Shown: positions 35,087 to 43,544 of the stretch, in pieces
How positions within the stretch are numbered: position 1 is the stretch's first letter
Layout of the letters: the number at the start of each line of letters is the position of its first letter
From: Bradyrhizobium sp. MOS003
Lineage (GTDB): Bacteria; Pseudomonadota; Alphaproteobacteria; Rhizobiales; Xanthobacteraceae
Length of the DNA stretch: 64,000 bases
Assembly (NCBI RefSeq): GCF_003020125.1
Contig: NZ_PYFW01000001.1
Coordinates: 1,612,001 to 1,676,000 of the forward strand
Direction of reading: 5' to 3'
Notes under the pieces: generated by a model
What the model was told of the DNA's origin: nothing
Database searches by the model: none
What the model saw: the letters and a program-made list of their open reading frames with translations, nothing else
Made by a program: the position numbers and the translations under genes

Positions 35087-35099
35087 CAAGTAATGTACA
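35082..35099. promoter_or_regulatory. PpsR site 1 upstream of crtI
   Basis: TGTAACAAGTAATGTACA fits TGT-N12-ACA. It overlaps the bchO stop codon and lies 44 bases before crtI. With the site at 35117 it makes a tandem pair spaced as expected for cooperative PpsR tetramers. Confidence 0.8.
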
Positions 35100-35116
35100 C
35101 TTTCAGACTAGGCAAC

Positions 35117-35134
35117 TGTCAAGAAATAATTACA
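35117..35134. promoter_or_regulatory. PpsR site 2 upstream of crtI
   Basis: TGTCAAGAAATAATTACA fits TGT-N12-ACA and lies 9 bases before the crtI start, 35 bases (about 3.3 helical turns) from site 1. Confidence 0.8.
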
Positions 35135-35142
35135 GTGGTCTT

Positions 35143-36690
35143 ATGCTGGACTCGACCTCAGTCCGAACAACACCATCAGCACCACCGCATCGCCAGCCGC
35201 ATGCGGTGGTGATCGGCAGCGGTTTTGGCGGATTGGCAGCCGCGATCCGGCTTGGCGCCAAGGGTTATCGTGTCACCGTCCTCGAGAAGCTCGATGCGCC
35301 CGGCGGCCGCGCCTACGTCTACCGGCAAGACGGCTTCACGTTCGATGCTGGACCAACCATCGTCACCGCGCCGTTTCTGTTCGAAGAATTGTGGAAGCTG
35401 TGCGGACGGAAGCTGTCCGACGACGTGACGCTGGTGCCGGTGTCGCCCTTCTACCGGATCCGGTTTCAGGACGGATCGCATTTCGACTATTCCGGCGATC
35501 CCGTCGCGATGCGCCGCGAGATCGCGCGATTTTCGCCTGATGATGTCGACGGCTACGACGCGTACATGAAGGCCAGCGAGGAGATATTCAAGGTCGGGTT
35601 CGAGAGGCTTGGCGACGTGCCATTCAGCAAATGGACGGACATGGCGAAGATCGCGCCTGAGATGCTGCGGTTGTCGAGCTATCGCAGCGTCTATTCGCTG
35701 GTTTCGAAGTTCTTCCGGGATACTCGCCTGCGTGTCGTCTTCAGTTTTCATCCGCTGTTGATTGGCGGAAATCCTCTCACTGCGAGTTCGATCTACTGCT
35801 TGATCGCATTTCTGGAGCGGCGCTGGGGCGTGCATTTCGCGCTTGGCGGCACCGGACGACTGGTCGATGGGCTGGTCAGGTTGATCGAGGGGCAGGGCGG
35901 CAGGCTCCGCTGCAACCATGAGGTCCGCGAGATCATCGTGAACGACGGCGTTGCGCGCGGCGTCAGGCTGGCTTCGGGCGAGACCATCGATGCCAATGTC
36001 GTTGTGTCCAACGCCGATTCGGCTTGGACCTACCGGTATCTCGTGCCCGCGTCGGCGCGGTCTCGCTGGACCGACAGGCGAATCGAGCGTGCGCGCTATT
36101 CGATGAGCCTGTTCGTTTGGTACTTCGGCACGCGTCGCCGATATGAAGGGGTGCCGCACCACACGATCCTGCTGGGGCCGCGCTACAAGCGTCTGCTGAC
36201 CGACATTTTCGATCGCAAGGTTTTGGCCGACGATTTCAGCCTGTACCTGCATCGTCCGACTGCCACCGATACGTCGCTTGCACCGGATGGCTGCGATGCA
36301 TTCTATGTGCTGTCGCCTGTCCCGCATCTCCAGAGCGGAACAGACTGGAGTGTGATGGCCGAAGATTATCGCCTGGCGATCGCCGGCGAACTCTCCAGGA
36401 CCGTGCTGCCCGGCCTGGACAAGGAGATCATCAGTTCGCGAATGTTGACGCCGCAAGATTTTCAGGATCGCCTATGCTCATTCCGGGGCGCCGCCTTCGG
36501 GCTGGAGCCGATCCTCACCCAAAGCGCGTGGTTCCGCCCGCACAACAAGAGTGAAGACATCGAGAATCTGTATCTCGTCGGTGCCGGAACGCATCCCGGC
36601 GCGGGTCTTCCTGGCGTGCTGTCATCGGCGCGCGTCCTGGATTCCCTGGTACCCGATGCCTCACACCTTGCAAGCCTGGTGACCGCATGA
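35143..36690 (+). CDS. crtI: Phytoene desaturase
   Basis: The 515-residue FAD protein turns phytoene into neurosporene or lycopene. The dinucleotide-binding motif is VVIGSGFGGLAAAIRLGAKG, followed by VTVLEKLDAPGGRAYVYRQD, and the carotenoid desaturase signature near the C-terminus is NLYLVGAGTHPGAGLPGVL. The start at 35143 gives a hydrophilic 20-residue leader before the FAD motif. It overlaps crtB as ATGA and has two PpsR sites in its promoter, so it is expected to be repressed by oxygen. Confidence 0.96.
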   Translation: MLDSTSVRTTPSAPPHRQPHAVVIGSGFGGLAAAIRLGAKGYRVTVLEKLDAPGGRAYVYRQDGFTFDAGPTIVTAPFLFEELWKLCGRKLSDDVTLVPVSPFYRIRFQDGSHFDYSGDPVAMRREIARFSPDDVDGYDAYMKASEEIFKVGFERLGDVPFSKWTDMAKIAPEMLRLSSYRSVYSLVSKFFRDTRLRVVFSFHPLLIGGNPLTASSIYCLIAFLERRWGVHFALGGTGRLVDGLVRLIEGQGGRLRCNHEVREIIVNDGVARGVRLASGETIDANVVVSNADSAWTYRYLVPASARSRWTDRRIERARYSMSLFVWYFGTRRRYEGVPHHTILLGPRYKRLLTDIFDRKVLADDFSLYLHRPTATDTSLAPDGCDAFYVLSPVPHLQSGTDWSVMAEDYRLAIAGELSRTVLPGLDKEIISSRMLTPQDFQDRLCSFRGAAFGLEPILTQSAWFRPHNKSEDIENLYLVGAGTHPGAGLPGVLSSARVLDSLVPDASHLASLVTA

Positions 36691-37745
36691 CGATACGGCT
36701 CGATCCCGTCGATATGTCCGCCTGTCGTGCGCTGCTCAAAGGCGGCTCGCGGACCTTCAATGCGGCGTCGAAGGTACTGCCGCGCAGCGTCGCGGATCCC
36801 GCCATCGCGCTCTACGCATTCTGTCGCCTGGCAGATGACGCCGTCGATCTCGGCAACGACCGCGCGGCGGCCGTGGCGCGCCTGCGGGATCGGCTCGATC
36901 GCGCCTATCGGCAGCAGCCGGCGGACCTCGCTGCGGATCGCCTGTTCGCCGATGTCGTCACGAAATTCTGCATTCCTCGCGAACTCCCTGAAGCCCTGCT
37001 CGAAGGGCTGGCTTGGGATGCGGAGGTCCGCCGCTATGAGACGTTGCAGGATCTCACTGCCTACGCCGCGCGGGTTGCGGGTGCGGTCGGCGCGATGATG
37101 ACGCTGGTGATGGGGCAGCGCGCGCCCGAGATCGTTGCGCGTGCCTGCGATCTCGGCGTCGCGATGCAGTTTACCAACATTGCGCGTGATCTCGGCGAAG
37201 ATGCCCGTGCCGGCCGGCTCTATCTACCGCAGTCGTGGCTTCGCGAGGGGGGAATCGATCCGGACGCGTGGCTGGCGAGCCCTTGCTTCACGCCTGAGGT
37301 CGCGGCCATCGTACAGCGGCTGCTCGATACGGCCGATACTTTCTATTCCCGCGCGACGCAGGGGATCGCCAATCTGCCGATCGGCTGCCGTCCCGGCATC
37401 TATGCGGCCCGCGCGCTTTATGCCGAGATCGGCCGCGAGCTGGAGCGGGGAGGGCTGGATTCGGTGTCGAGGCGCGCGGTCGTCTCGACCAAACGCAAGC
37501 TCGCGGTCCTGGCGCGAACGCTGCTGTTGCCGCAAACGGAATGGGCACCCGCGAGAGAGCTCGACGTCAAGACCGCCGATATTGAAGAGACCCGTTTCCT
37601 GGTCGAGGCCGTCGAGGCAATGCCGCTGCGCGAAAGCGCGCAGCTGCGGCGGCGGCCGATCGAGGACCGCGTGGTTTGGGTCATCGATCTGTTCGAGCGG
37701 CTGGAACGCCGCGATCAGCTGCAACGGACGGCCTCCTACCGGTAG
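36687..37745 (+). CDS. crtB: Phytoene synthase
   Basis: The 352-residue protein condenses two geranylgeranyl diphosphates to phytoene. It has the trans-isoprenyl synthase motifs FCRLADDAVDL (first Asp-rich) and QFTNIARDLGEDARAGRLYLP (second Asp-rich), with the tyrosine-rich RRYETLQDL region between. It is translationally coupled to crtI. The C-terminal 80 residues extend past the catalytic core and are predicted to be helical. Confidence 0.95.
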   Translation: MTIRLDPVDMSACRALLKGGSRTFNAASKVLPRSVADPAIALYAFCRLADDAVDLGNDRAAAVARLRDRLDRAYRQQPADLAADRLFADVVTKFCIPRELPEALLEGLAWDAEVRRYETLQDLTAYAARVAGAVGAMMTLVMGQRAPEIVARACDLGVAMQFTNIARDLGEDARAGRLYLPQSWLREGGIDPDAWLASPCFTPEVAAIVQRLLDTADTFYSRATQGIANLPIGCRPGIYAARALYAEIGRELERGGLDSVSRRAVVSTKRKLAVLARTLLLPQTEWAPARELDVKTADIEETRFLVEAVEAMPLRESAQLRRRPIEDRVVWVIDLFERLERRDQLQRTASYR

Positions 37746-37755
37746 AGCAGACGAG

Positions 37756-38658
37756 ATGCACGGGACCGAGCCCATCCGGGAAGCCGAGAACAGTCTCGCC
37801 GAACGGCGGCGTGCAGAAGCGAAAGTCTGGTTCGAATCGCTGCGCGACAGGATCTGCGCCGAGGTCGAGGTGCTGGAGCGCGAGGCGCCAGCGGAGCTGT
37901 TTCCCGGGGAGCCCGCCACCTTCACTTACAAGCCGTGGCAGCGCGCGACCGGCAGCGGCGGCGGTATCGGTGGTTTCCTCAGCGGTGGCAGACTGTTCGA
38001 GAAGATCGGTATCCATACGTCATCGGCCAACGGCACGCTTACCCCAGAGATGGCCAAAGCGTTGCCGGGCGACGGCATTCAGCTCGACTACGTTTCCACT
38101 AGCATCAGCCTGATCATGCATCCGCGCAGCCCGCGGGTGCCGACGGTGCACATGAATACGCGGTTTCTGTCGACCGCGAAGGGGTGGTTCGGCGGCGGTG
38201 CGGATCTCACGCCGATGCTGCCGGAGCAGAGAAACCAGGATGCGCGTGACGCCGTGACGTTCCACGCGGCGATGAAGCAGGCCTGCGACGCTCATGATCC
38301 CGATTATTACGGCAAGTTCAAACCCTGGGCCGATACCTATTTCTTCCTGCCGCACCGCGGTCAGGCGCGCGGCGTCGGCGGCATCTTCTACGATCATCTC
38401 GACACTGGCGACTTCGAGAAGGATTTTGCATTCACGCGCGACGTCGGACTTGCTTTGTTGGAGGTCTATCCACGGATCGTGCGCCGGCGGATGATAGAAC
38501 CGTGGACCGAAGCGGAGCGCGCGCAGCAGCTTGCCTGCCGGGGCCTCTATGTCGAGTTCAATCTGCTCTACGACCGCGGTACCATGTTCGGCCTTCAGAC
38601 CGGAGGCAACATCGAGACTATCCTGAGTTCTATGCCGCCAATGGTGAGCTGGACGTAG
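37756..38658 (+). CDS. hemF: Oxygen-dependent coproporphyrinogen III oxidase
   Basis: The 300-residue protein is the aerobic HemF: GGGIGGFLSGGRLFEKIGI, VHMNTRF, GWFGGGADLTPML, FFLPHRGQARGVGGIFYDHL and LYDRGTMFGLQTGGNIETIL. It converts coproporphyrinogen III to protoporphyrinogen IX with molecular oxygen. Its presence inside the cluster suits an organism that makes pigments under low but non-zero oxygen. It follows crtB by 10 bases and ends the crtI-crtB-hemF run. Confidence 0.95.
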   Translation: MHGTEPIREAENSLAERRRAEAKVWFESLRDRICAEVEVLEREAPAELFPGEPATFTYKPWQRATGSGGGIGGFLSGGRLFEKIGIHTSSANGTLTPEMAKALPGDGIQLDYVSTSISLIMHPRSPRVPTVHMNTRFLSTAKGWFGGGADLTPMLPEQRNQDARDAVTFHAAMKQACDAHDPDYYGKFKPWADTYFFLPHRGQARGVGGIFYDHLDTGDFEKDFAFTRDVGLALLEVYPRIVRRRMIEPWTEAERAQQLACRGLYVEFNLLYDRGTMFGLQTGGNIETILSSMPPMVSWT

Positions 38659-38723
38659 CTTTCGGCTGAAATCAATTCTGCACTGAAGCGGTAGCTGCGG
38701 AGAGTTGCGCGGGGGGCGACATC

Positions 38724-38869
38724 ATGGACAGCTATCTTGTTTCATCGAATTCTTCGTGGTGCTCATGTTCGCGGCGGCCTGGGGCATCCTCGAACTGGTT
38801 TGCCGGCGGCTCGACAGACAGAAGGCAGCAGAACGCGCAAAGCAGCGCAACGGGACGCAGTCGCCTTGA
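38724..38869 (+). pseudogene. Small membrane protein, apparently frameshifted
   Basis: From ATG 38724 the frame reads MDSYLV and then leaves a hydrophobic frame. One base later, in the next frame, come IEFFVVLMFAAAWGILELVC and RRLDRQKAAERAKQRNG, ending at TGA 38869. Adding one base near 38742 joins them into a 49-residue protein with a single membrane helix and a basic tail, a type often found in alphaproteobacteria. Without that base the nearest in-frame starts are TTG 38705 and an internal ATG. Either a one-base deletion or a sequencing error is likely. Confidence 0.5.
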
Positions 38870-38881
38870 CGCGATCCGCTG

Positions 38882-39943
38882 CTACCGCAATGCCCGAGGC
38901 ATGCGGAATGGAAGCATGGCCTGCACGACCGGCATCTTGAAGCGATCGAGCGAGAGGCTTTCGTGCATCAAAGTCACGGGCTCGCCGAGCAGCTTCGCCG
39001 AGATTACCGAGCGGGCATAGAACGGAGCATCTTCCAGCGTTTTGACAATCTTGGCGGCGCTCTCGCTACGGACGCTGCGGGCGACGCGCCAGCCGGTTCG
39101 CCTCAGGTCCACCGTTGGCGGCGGATCGAAGGCTTGCATCCGTCCGCTCGGATCGAACGTCATCGCTAGGTCGACCTTGTTGCCGTCGCGGCGCTGGGCT
39201 TCGTAAAGGATCGCCGTGCCGTCCCGCATGGCGCCACGCGACCATTGCCAGTCGGCAAAGCCCTGCTCCAGCGGCGCGTCACCGTGATTCATGTCGAAAT
39301 AGCCGTCACCCTGCCAGCTCAGGCGCGGATGATCGAGCCGCACCTGGACGCGCGCGCATGGCGCTATCGGCCACCACTGATGATTGCCGCTCCGATTGAG
39401 CGAGAAGGCCTGCTGCGTGATCGCAGTGGGTACCAGTCGGATGGTACCGCGCAGGCGTCCGGGAATCGGAACGGTAATTTCATCCACATCGATGGTTAGT
39501 GATCTGCCGTCCCAGGACAAATGGCTCGGACCTACCGTGAATGTGTCCGTCGTGCGGTTGACTGCGTCGCGTGATCGCTCCGTCATCGCCCAGCGATTGC
39601 CGCTGCTGCGATATACCGCGACATTGACGGCGCAATGATTGAGCGGATCGGCCGGTCCCTTGCGCCGCGCGAACGCGTAATAGGGTGAAAACACGCTGCC
39701 GATGAAAGCGATGATGGTGATGCCGTTCTGCCCGTCGTCGCTCAGCGCGTCGACGTACCACCACGCATAGCCGTTTGCCGGAACGACCCGCGAGAAGTCA
39801 GGTCCGCGAGCAGGCTGGCTGCTGCCGACCGGCCCGACAAGGCCGCCATGGGAACGCCCGGACCCGGATGCGTGCTGCCCCCCGCCAGGTATAGCCCCGG
39901 AATTTTGGTTCGTGCTCCCGGACGCTGGAACGAGGCCGTCCAT
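38882..39943 (-). CDS. crtC: Hydroxyneurosporene (carotenoid 1,2-) hydratase
   Basis: The conserved protein begins at about 39810 with ARGPDFSRVVPANGYAWWYV, followed by DALSDDGQNGITIIAFIGSV, FSPYYAFARRKG, NHCAVNVAVY and the C-terminal SLSLDRF. CrtC adds water to the 1,2 double bond of acyclic carotenoids in spirilloxanthin synthesis. No ATG, GTG, TTG or CTG exists in frame between the core and 39943, where ATG begins a 353-residue form. That form overlaps the 3' part of crtD by 202 bases in another frame. True initiation could use a rare codon nearer the core. It follows crtD in the same operon. Confidence 0.85.
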   Translation of the reverse strand: MDGLVPASGSTNQNSGAIPGGGQHASGSGRSHGGLVGPVGSSQPARGPDFSRVVPANGYAWWYVDALSDDGQNGITIIAFIGSVFSPYYAFARRKGPADPLNHCAVNVAVYRSSGNRWAMTERSRDAVNRTTDTFTVGPSHLSWDGRSLTIDVDEITVPIPGRLRGTIRLVPTAITQQAFSLNRSGNHQWWPIAPCARVQVRLDHPRLSWQGDGYFDMNHGDAPLEQGFADWQWSRGAMRDGTAILYEAQRRDGNKVDLAMTFDPSGRMQAFDPPPTVDLRRTGWRVARSVRSESAAKIVKTLEDAPFYARSVISAKLLGEPVTLMHESLSLDRFKMPVVQAMLPFRMPRALR

Positions 39944-41280
39944 CCGTGCGAACTGCGGCCGTACAACGCGCCGCCGGTGGCCGGAAACATCCGGTTGAAA
40001 TCCTCTGGCGTCGTCACTTGCATCGCATCCGCTTGCGCCTGGAGTCGCAGGCCGCGTCGCTCCAGCATGCCGAATGTCCGCTGTGCGCATTGTGCCACCT
40101 CCATTGTATCGTAGACATGCCGGTCGCCATTTGCGGGCGCGTTGACCAGCACCAGAAATCGCTCGGGACCAGTCGCCGCGATGTCATGGCCGTTGCGATC
40201 CTGGGCGCAGATATAAACCGTCGGCTCGCGCGGCAGCCGGCCGTGCGCGAAAATGTCGTCGAACTCGGCCGCATAGTCGCCCGAAAAAAAGACGTTGTGC
40301 CGGTGGAGCGGGAAGCCATCAGGCTTCGCGACGACACTCCATGTCATGGCTGACAGCGAGCGTTCGCGGAGCGGGATCTCTGTTGCGGCGCGACGGGCGA
40401 GCGGGCCGAACATTCCGTCCGCGACGGCGCCAACATCCGCATTAACGATCACGGCGTCCGCCGCAATGCGCTCGCCGCTTGCGAGCCTGACGCCGCTGGC
40501 GCGGCCGCCCGAGACCAGAATTTCGCTGACGTCCTCACCGTAGCGGATCGTCGCGCCAAAGGACCTTGCGCAATCCGCCAGCGCTTTGGCGAGCGCATGC
40601 ATGCCGCCATCGATGCTCCAGACGCCTTCGCGCTCGACATGCGCGACCAGCATCAGCGTCGCGGGCGCCAGATACGGCGACGATCCGCAATAGGTCGCGT
40701 AGCGTCCGAACAATTGCCGCAGCCTCGGATCGGCGAAGTATCGCCTCAGCGCCGACCACATCGACGAGAACGGCTTGATCTGCGGCAGTCGCATGAGCCC
40801 GCGAATGCCGTCGGCGCCGATCAGTCCGCCCATGCTCGGCTGTGCGGCACGCAGGAACGGCTTTTCGAGAATCTCGTAAATGCGCTTGGTGTCCCGGCAG
40901 AAGGCGCGATATCCGTCCGCTTCCTGTGCGCCCGCAAAGTCCCCGATTGCATCGACCGTGCGTTCCTGATCGGCAAACAGATCGAGCGGGCCATGTTCGT
41001 CCCAGGCGTGTCTTGCCAGAGTTTCCAGCGGGCGCAGGCAGACATGGTCCGCGAAATTCAGGCCGGCCGCTGCGAACAGTTCGTCGAACACCCAGCGCAT
41101 CGTGAAGACGGTCGGACCGCTGTCGATCCGCGAGGTGCCGATCGCGATCTCGCGCATCTTGCCGCCCGGCGTGGCGGCGCGTTCGAGAACAGTGACGTCC
41201 AGTCCGCGTGCTGCGAGCGCGAAGGCGGAAACCAGCCCCGCGACGCCGCTGCCGACAACGACAACTCGATCTCTGGGCAT
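39742..41280 (-). CDS. crtD: Methoxyneurosporene (1-hydroxycarotenoid 3,4-) desaturase
   Basis: The 512-residue protein is in the CrtI/CrtD FAD desaturase family, with VVVVGSGVAGLVSAFALAARG and VTVLERAATPGGKMREI at the start and LYLAGGSTHPGPGVPMAAL near the end. It desaturates hydroxylated acyclic carotenoids in the spirilloxanthin branch. Neighbourhood with crtC, crtE and crtF separates it from CrtI. It diverges from crtE across a 103-base promoter region with a PpsR site. On its strand TTGACT and ATAAAT boxes spaced 17 bases apart overlap that site. Confidence 0.94.
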   Translation of the reverse strand: MPRDRVVVVGSGVAGLVSAFALAARGLDVTVLERAATPGGKMREIAIGTSRIDSGPTVFTMRWVFDELFAAAGLNFADHVCLRPLETLARHAWDEHGPLDLFADQERTVDAIGDFAGAQEADGYRAFCRDTKRIYEILEKPFLRAAQPSMGGLIGADGIRGLMRLPQIKPFSSMWSALRRYFADPRLRQLFGRYATYCGSSPYLAPATLMLVAHVEREGVWSIDGGMHALAKALADCARSFGATIRYGEDVSEILVSGGRASGVRLASGERIAADAVIVNADVGAVADGMFGPLARRAATEIPLRERSLSAMTWSVVAKPDGFPLHRHNVFFSGDYAAEFDDIFAHGRLPREPTVYICAQDRNGHDIAATGPERFLVLVNAPANGDRHVYDTMEVAQCAQRTFGMLERRGLRLQAQADAMQVTTPEDFNRMFPATGGALYGRSSHGWTASFQRPGARTKIPGLYLAGGSTHPGPGVPMAALSGRSAAASLLADLTSRGSFRQTAMRGGTSTR

Positions 41281-41312
41281 AGGCGCGCCGGCTCCGGTTG
41301 TCGATTGACATG

Positions 41313-41330
41313 TGTCTATATTTATTTACA
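41313..41330. promoter_or_regulatory. PpsR site between crtD and crtE
   Basis: TGTCTATATTTATTTACA fits TGT-N12-ACA. It lies 33 bases upstream of crtD and 54 bases upstream of crtE, and overlaps the putative -10 region of crtD, so one site could repress both genes. Confidence 0.8.
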
Positions 41331-41349
41331 CTCGTCGAGACAAGTCAAC

Positions 41350-41368
41350 TTGACATTCCTTGTGTCAA
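41350..41368. promoter_or_regulatory. Inverted repeat TTGACA-N7-TGTCAA upstream of crtE
   Basis: TTGACATTCCTTGTGTCAA has perfect 6 bp arms with a 7-base spacer and ends 15 bases before the crtE start. It does not fit TGT-N12-ACA or the FNR spacing. It may be a different operator, or the TTGACA may be a promoter element. Confidence 0.4.
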
Positions 41369-41383
41369 ACACGGGAGCCTGCC

Positions 41384-42250
41384 ATGGACGTCACCAGCCG
41401 GATCGAACGGGCACTGAACGACGCGATTGACCGGGCCGAGCTTCCCGGTTGTCCGCCCCGGCTGGCGGCGGCCATGCGTTACGCGGTGTTTCCCCGCGGT
41501 GCGCGGGTGCGGCCGAGGCTCGTCCATAGCGTCGCAGCGGCTTGCGGTGAGGATCATCCCGCGGCCACTGACGCTGCCGGCGCGGCGCTCGAACTTCTGC
41601 ATTGTGCCTCGCTGGTTCACGATGACCTACCGTGCTTCGACGCGGCGGAGACGCGGCGCGGCCGTCCATCGGTGCACAAGGCATTTGGCGAGCCGCTCGC
41701 GGTTCTCACTGGAGATGCGTTGATCGTGCTCGCATTCCAGACGCTGGCGCGTCTTCAATGCACGCCGGAGCGGCTGGCGACGCTCACCCTGACGGTGGCC
41801 CGATCCGTCGGCGTGCCTTCAGGGATCGTCGCGGGGCAAGCCTGGGAGTGCGAAGACAAGATCGATCTCGCACATTATCACCGCGCCAAGACCGGCGCGC
41901 TGTTCGCTGCGGCGACCGTTGCAGGCGCAGCGTCGGCTGGCGCCGATTGCGAATCGTGGCGGATGGTCGGGGAGAAGCTCGGCGAGGCCTATCAGGTCGC
42001 CGACGACATTCGTGACGCGGCCTCCGAGGAAGATGAGATCGGCAAGCCCGTCGGCCGCGACCTCGCGCTGGGGCGTCCGAGCGCGGTGATTGAGCTCGGC
42101 CTCGATGGCGCGCTGTACCGCTTGCACGACCTCGTGCGTGGCGCCATCGATGCGATCCCGCCATGCCCCAATGGCGCGGAGCTGCGGTCGCTGATGCTCT
42201 CGGAAGCCAAGCGCCTTGTGCCGGCCAAGCTTGCCCAGTTCGCCGCGTAG
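41384..42250 (+). CDS. crtE: Geranylgeranyl diphosphate synthase
   Basis: The 288-residue prenyltransferase has the first Asp-rich motif HDDLPCFD (residues 79-86, DDxxxxD), ETRRGRPSVHKAFGE, and the second Asp-rich motif VADDIRDA (about 205-212). It makes the C20 precursor for carotenoids and for the phytyl tail. The start at 41384 (MDVTSR) fits the family; the longer frame from 41360 crosses promoter elements. It is followed after 5 bases by crtF. Confidence 0.95.
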   Translation: MDVTSRIERALNDAIDRAELPGCPPRLAAAMRYAVFPRGARVRPRLVHSVAAACGEDHPAATDAAGAALELLHCASLVHDDLPCFDAAETRRGRPSVHKAFGEPLAVLTGDALIVLAFQTLARLQCTPERLATLTLTVARSVGVPSGIVAGQAWECEDKIDLAHYHRAKTGALFAAATVAGAASAGADCESWRMVGEKLGEAYQVADDIRDAASEEDEIGKPVGRDLALGRPSAVIELGLDGALYRLHDLVRGAIDAIPPCPNGAELRSLMLSEAKRLVPAKLAQFAA

Positions 42251-42255
42251 CCACG

Positions 42256-43482
42256 ATGGCCGCGATCGCGCATCGTGACGGCCGAGGTGAGACATCCAAG
42301 GCGCCGTCCGGTGCGGGTGTCGTCCCTTCAGGACACGGCGTGCCCCGGCCGTCGTTGCATGATCGCATGCTCGGGTGGCGAGATTCGATCCTTTCAAACC
42401 AGTCTTTTCAGCGATTTGTCGGGAATTTCGCGCTGACGCGACCGATCGCGCGGCGTCGGGCAGGCGCGCTGTTCGATCTCTGTGCCGGTTTCGTCTATTC
42501 GCAGGTTCTGTTTTCTTGCGTCCGCCTGAAGCTGTTCGATCAAGTGGCAGATGGTCCTTTGAATTCGGCAGAGCTGGCATCGCGTCTGCCGCTGTCAGTC
42601 GACGCGACGTTGACGTTGCTCGATGCGGCGGTCTCGCTGCAATTGCTGCAGCGTCGCAGCGACGGCCGCTACGGTCTTGGTTCGCGCGGCGCGGCCCTCA
42701 GGGGCAATCCCGGCGTCGTCGCCATGATCGAGCATCATGCGATGTTGTACGACGACCTGAGGGATCCGATCGCGCTGCTGCGCGGTGACGTGGGCGCGGG
42801 GCAACTCGCCGCCTATTGGCCTTACGCGGCGAATCGCAAGTCTGCCAATCTGCCGCGTCAGGCGATAGCACCCTACACCGTGTTGATGGCTGCGTCGCAG
42901 CCGATGATCTCGCAGCAGGTACTGTCGGCTTATTCGTTTCGTCGACATCGCTGTCTGCTCGACGTCGGCGGCGGCGACGGATCCTTCATCGCCGCCGTCG
43001 CAGCCGAGACGCCCAAACTGCGCTGCGTTCTGTTCGATTTGCCCGCGGTGGCCGACCAGGCAAGCGAACGGTTTCGTGCCGAGGGATTGTCGTCGCGCGC
43101 GGTCGCGATCGGTGGGAGCTTTCTTGCTAACCGTCTTCCCGAGGGTGCCGATATCGTCTCGCTGGTGCGCGTGATCCACGATCACGACGACGCCGACGTC
43201 ATGACGCTGCTTCGCGCGATTCACTTATCCCTGCCAATCGGCGGCACGCTGCTGATTGCCGAGCCCATCTCCGGCGTTCGCGGCGCCGAGCCGATCGGCG
43301 ATGCGTATTTCGCCTTCTACCTCCTCGCGATGGGCAGCGGCCGGCCCAGGACCTTCGCGCGGCTGCGGGACATGCTCACCGAGGCCGGCTTTGGCGATAT
43401 TGCGCTGCGGCCGGTGGCGATGCCCATGCTTGCCAGCGTGATAGCGGCGCGAAAAAGCGATATTGACGTTAATCAAACTTGA
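42256..43482 (+). CDS. crtF: Demethylspheroidene/hydroxyneurosporene O-methyltransferase
   Basis: The 408-residue SAM-dependent methyltransferase has an N-terminal dimerisation domain and the SAM motif CLLDVGGGDGSFIAAVAAE. Further on are VSLVRVIHDHDDADVMTLL and LLIAEPISGVRGAEPIGDAY, typical of CrtF. It methylates the tertiary hydroxyl of hydroxylated carotenoids in the spirilloxanthin pathway. The start at 42256 gives an 80-residue leader before the domain. The FixK-type box of the bchC promoter lies over the last codons of this gene. Confidence 0.94.
   Translation: MAAIAHRDGRGETSKAPSGAGVVPSGHGVPRPSLHDRMLGWRDSILSNQSFQRFVGNFALTRPIARRRAGALFDLCAGFVYSQVLFSCVRLKLFDQVADGPLNSAELASRLPLSVDATLTLLDAAVSLQLLQRRSDGRYGLGSRGAALRGNPGVVAMIEHHAMLYDDLRDPIALLRGDVGAGQLAAYWPYAANRKSANLPRQAIAPYTVLMAASQPMISQQVLSAYSFRRHRCLLDVGGGDGSFIAAVAAETPKLRCVLFDLPAVADQASERFRAEGLSSRAVAIGGSFLANRLPEGADIVSLVRVIHDHDDADVMTLLRAIHLSLPIGGTLLIAEPISGVRGAEPIGDAYFAFYLLAMGSGRPRTFARLRDMLTEAGFGDIALRPVAMPMLASVIAARKSDIDVNQT
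43463..43476. promoter_or_regulatory. FixK/FNR-type box upstream of bchC
   Basis: TTGACGTTAATCAA fits TTGA-N6-TCAA. Its centre lies 41.5 bases before position 43511, where transcription would start from the -10-like TAGCAT at 43501-43506. That is class II activator geometry and suggests low-oxygen activation of the bchCXYZ-puf operon. Confidence 0.65.
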
Positions 43483-43492
43483 CAGTCTAGAA

Positions 43493-43510
43493 TGTAAGTC
43501 TAGCATGACA
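43493..43510. promoter_or_regulatory. PpsR site upstream of bchC
   Basis: TGTAAGTCTAGCATGACA fits TGT-N12-ACA. It overlaps the -10-like TAGCAT that follows TTGACA (43479-43484) at 16 bases, so PpsR bound here would block polymerase. It lies 34 bases before the bchC start. Confidence 0.8.
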
Positions 43511-43544
43511 CCTGCGGAGTATCCGCCGAAGATCGGAGTGAGCG

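Noticed and set aside
35176..36456. 426-codon frame opposite crtI
   Set aside because: Shadow of crtI with no motifs.
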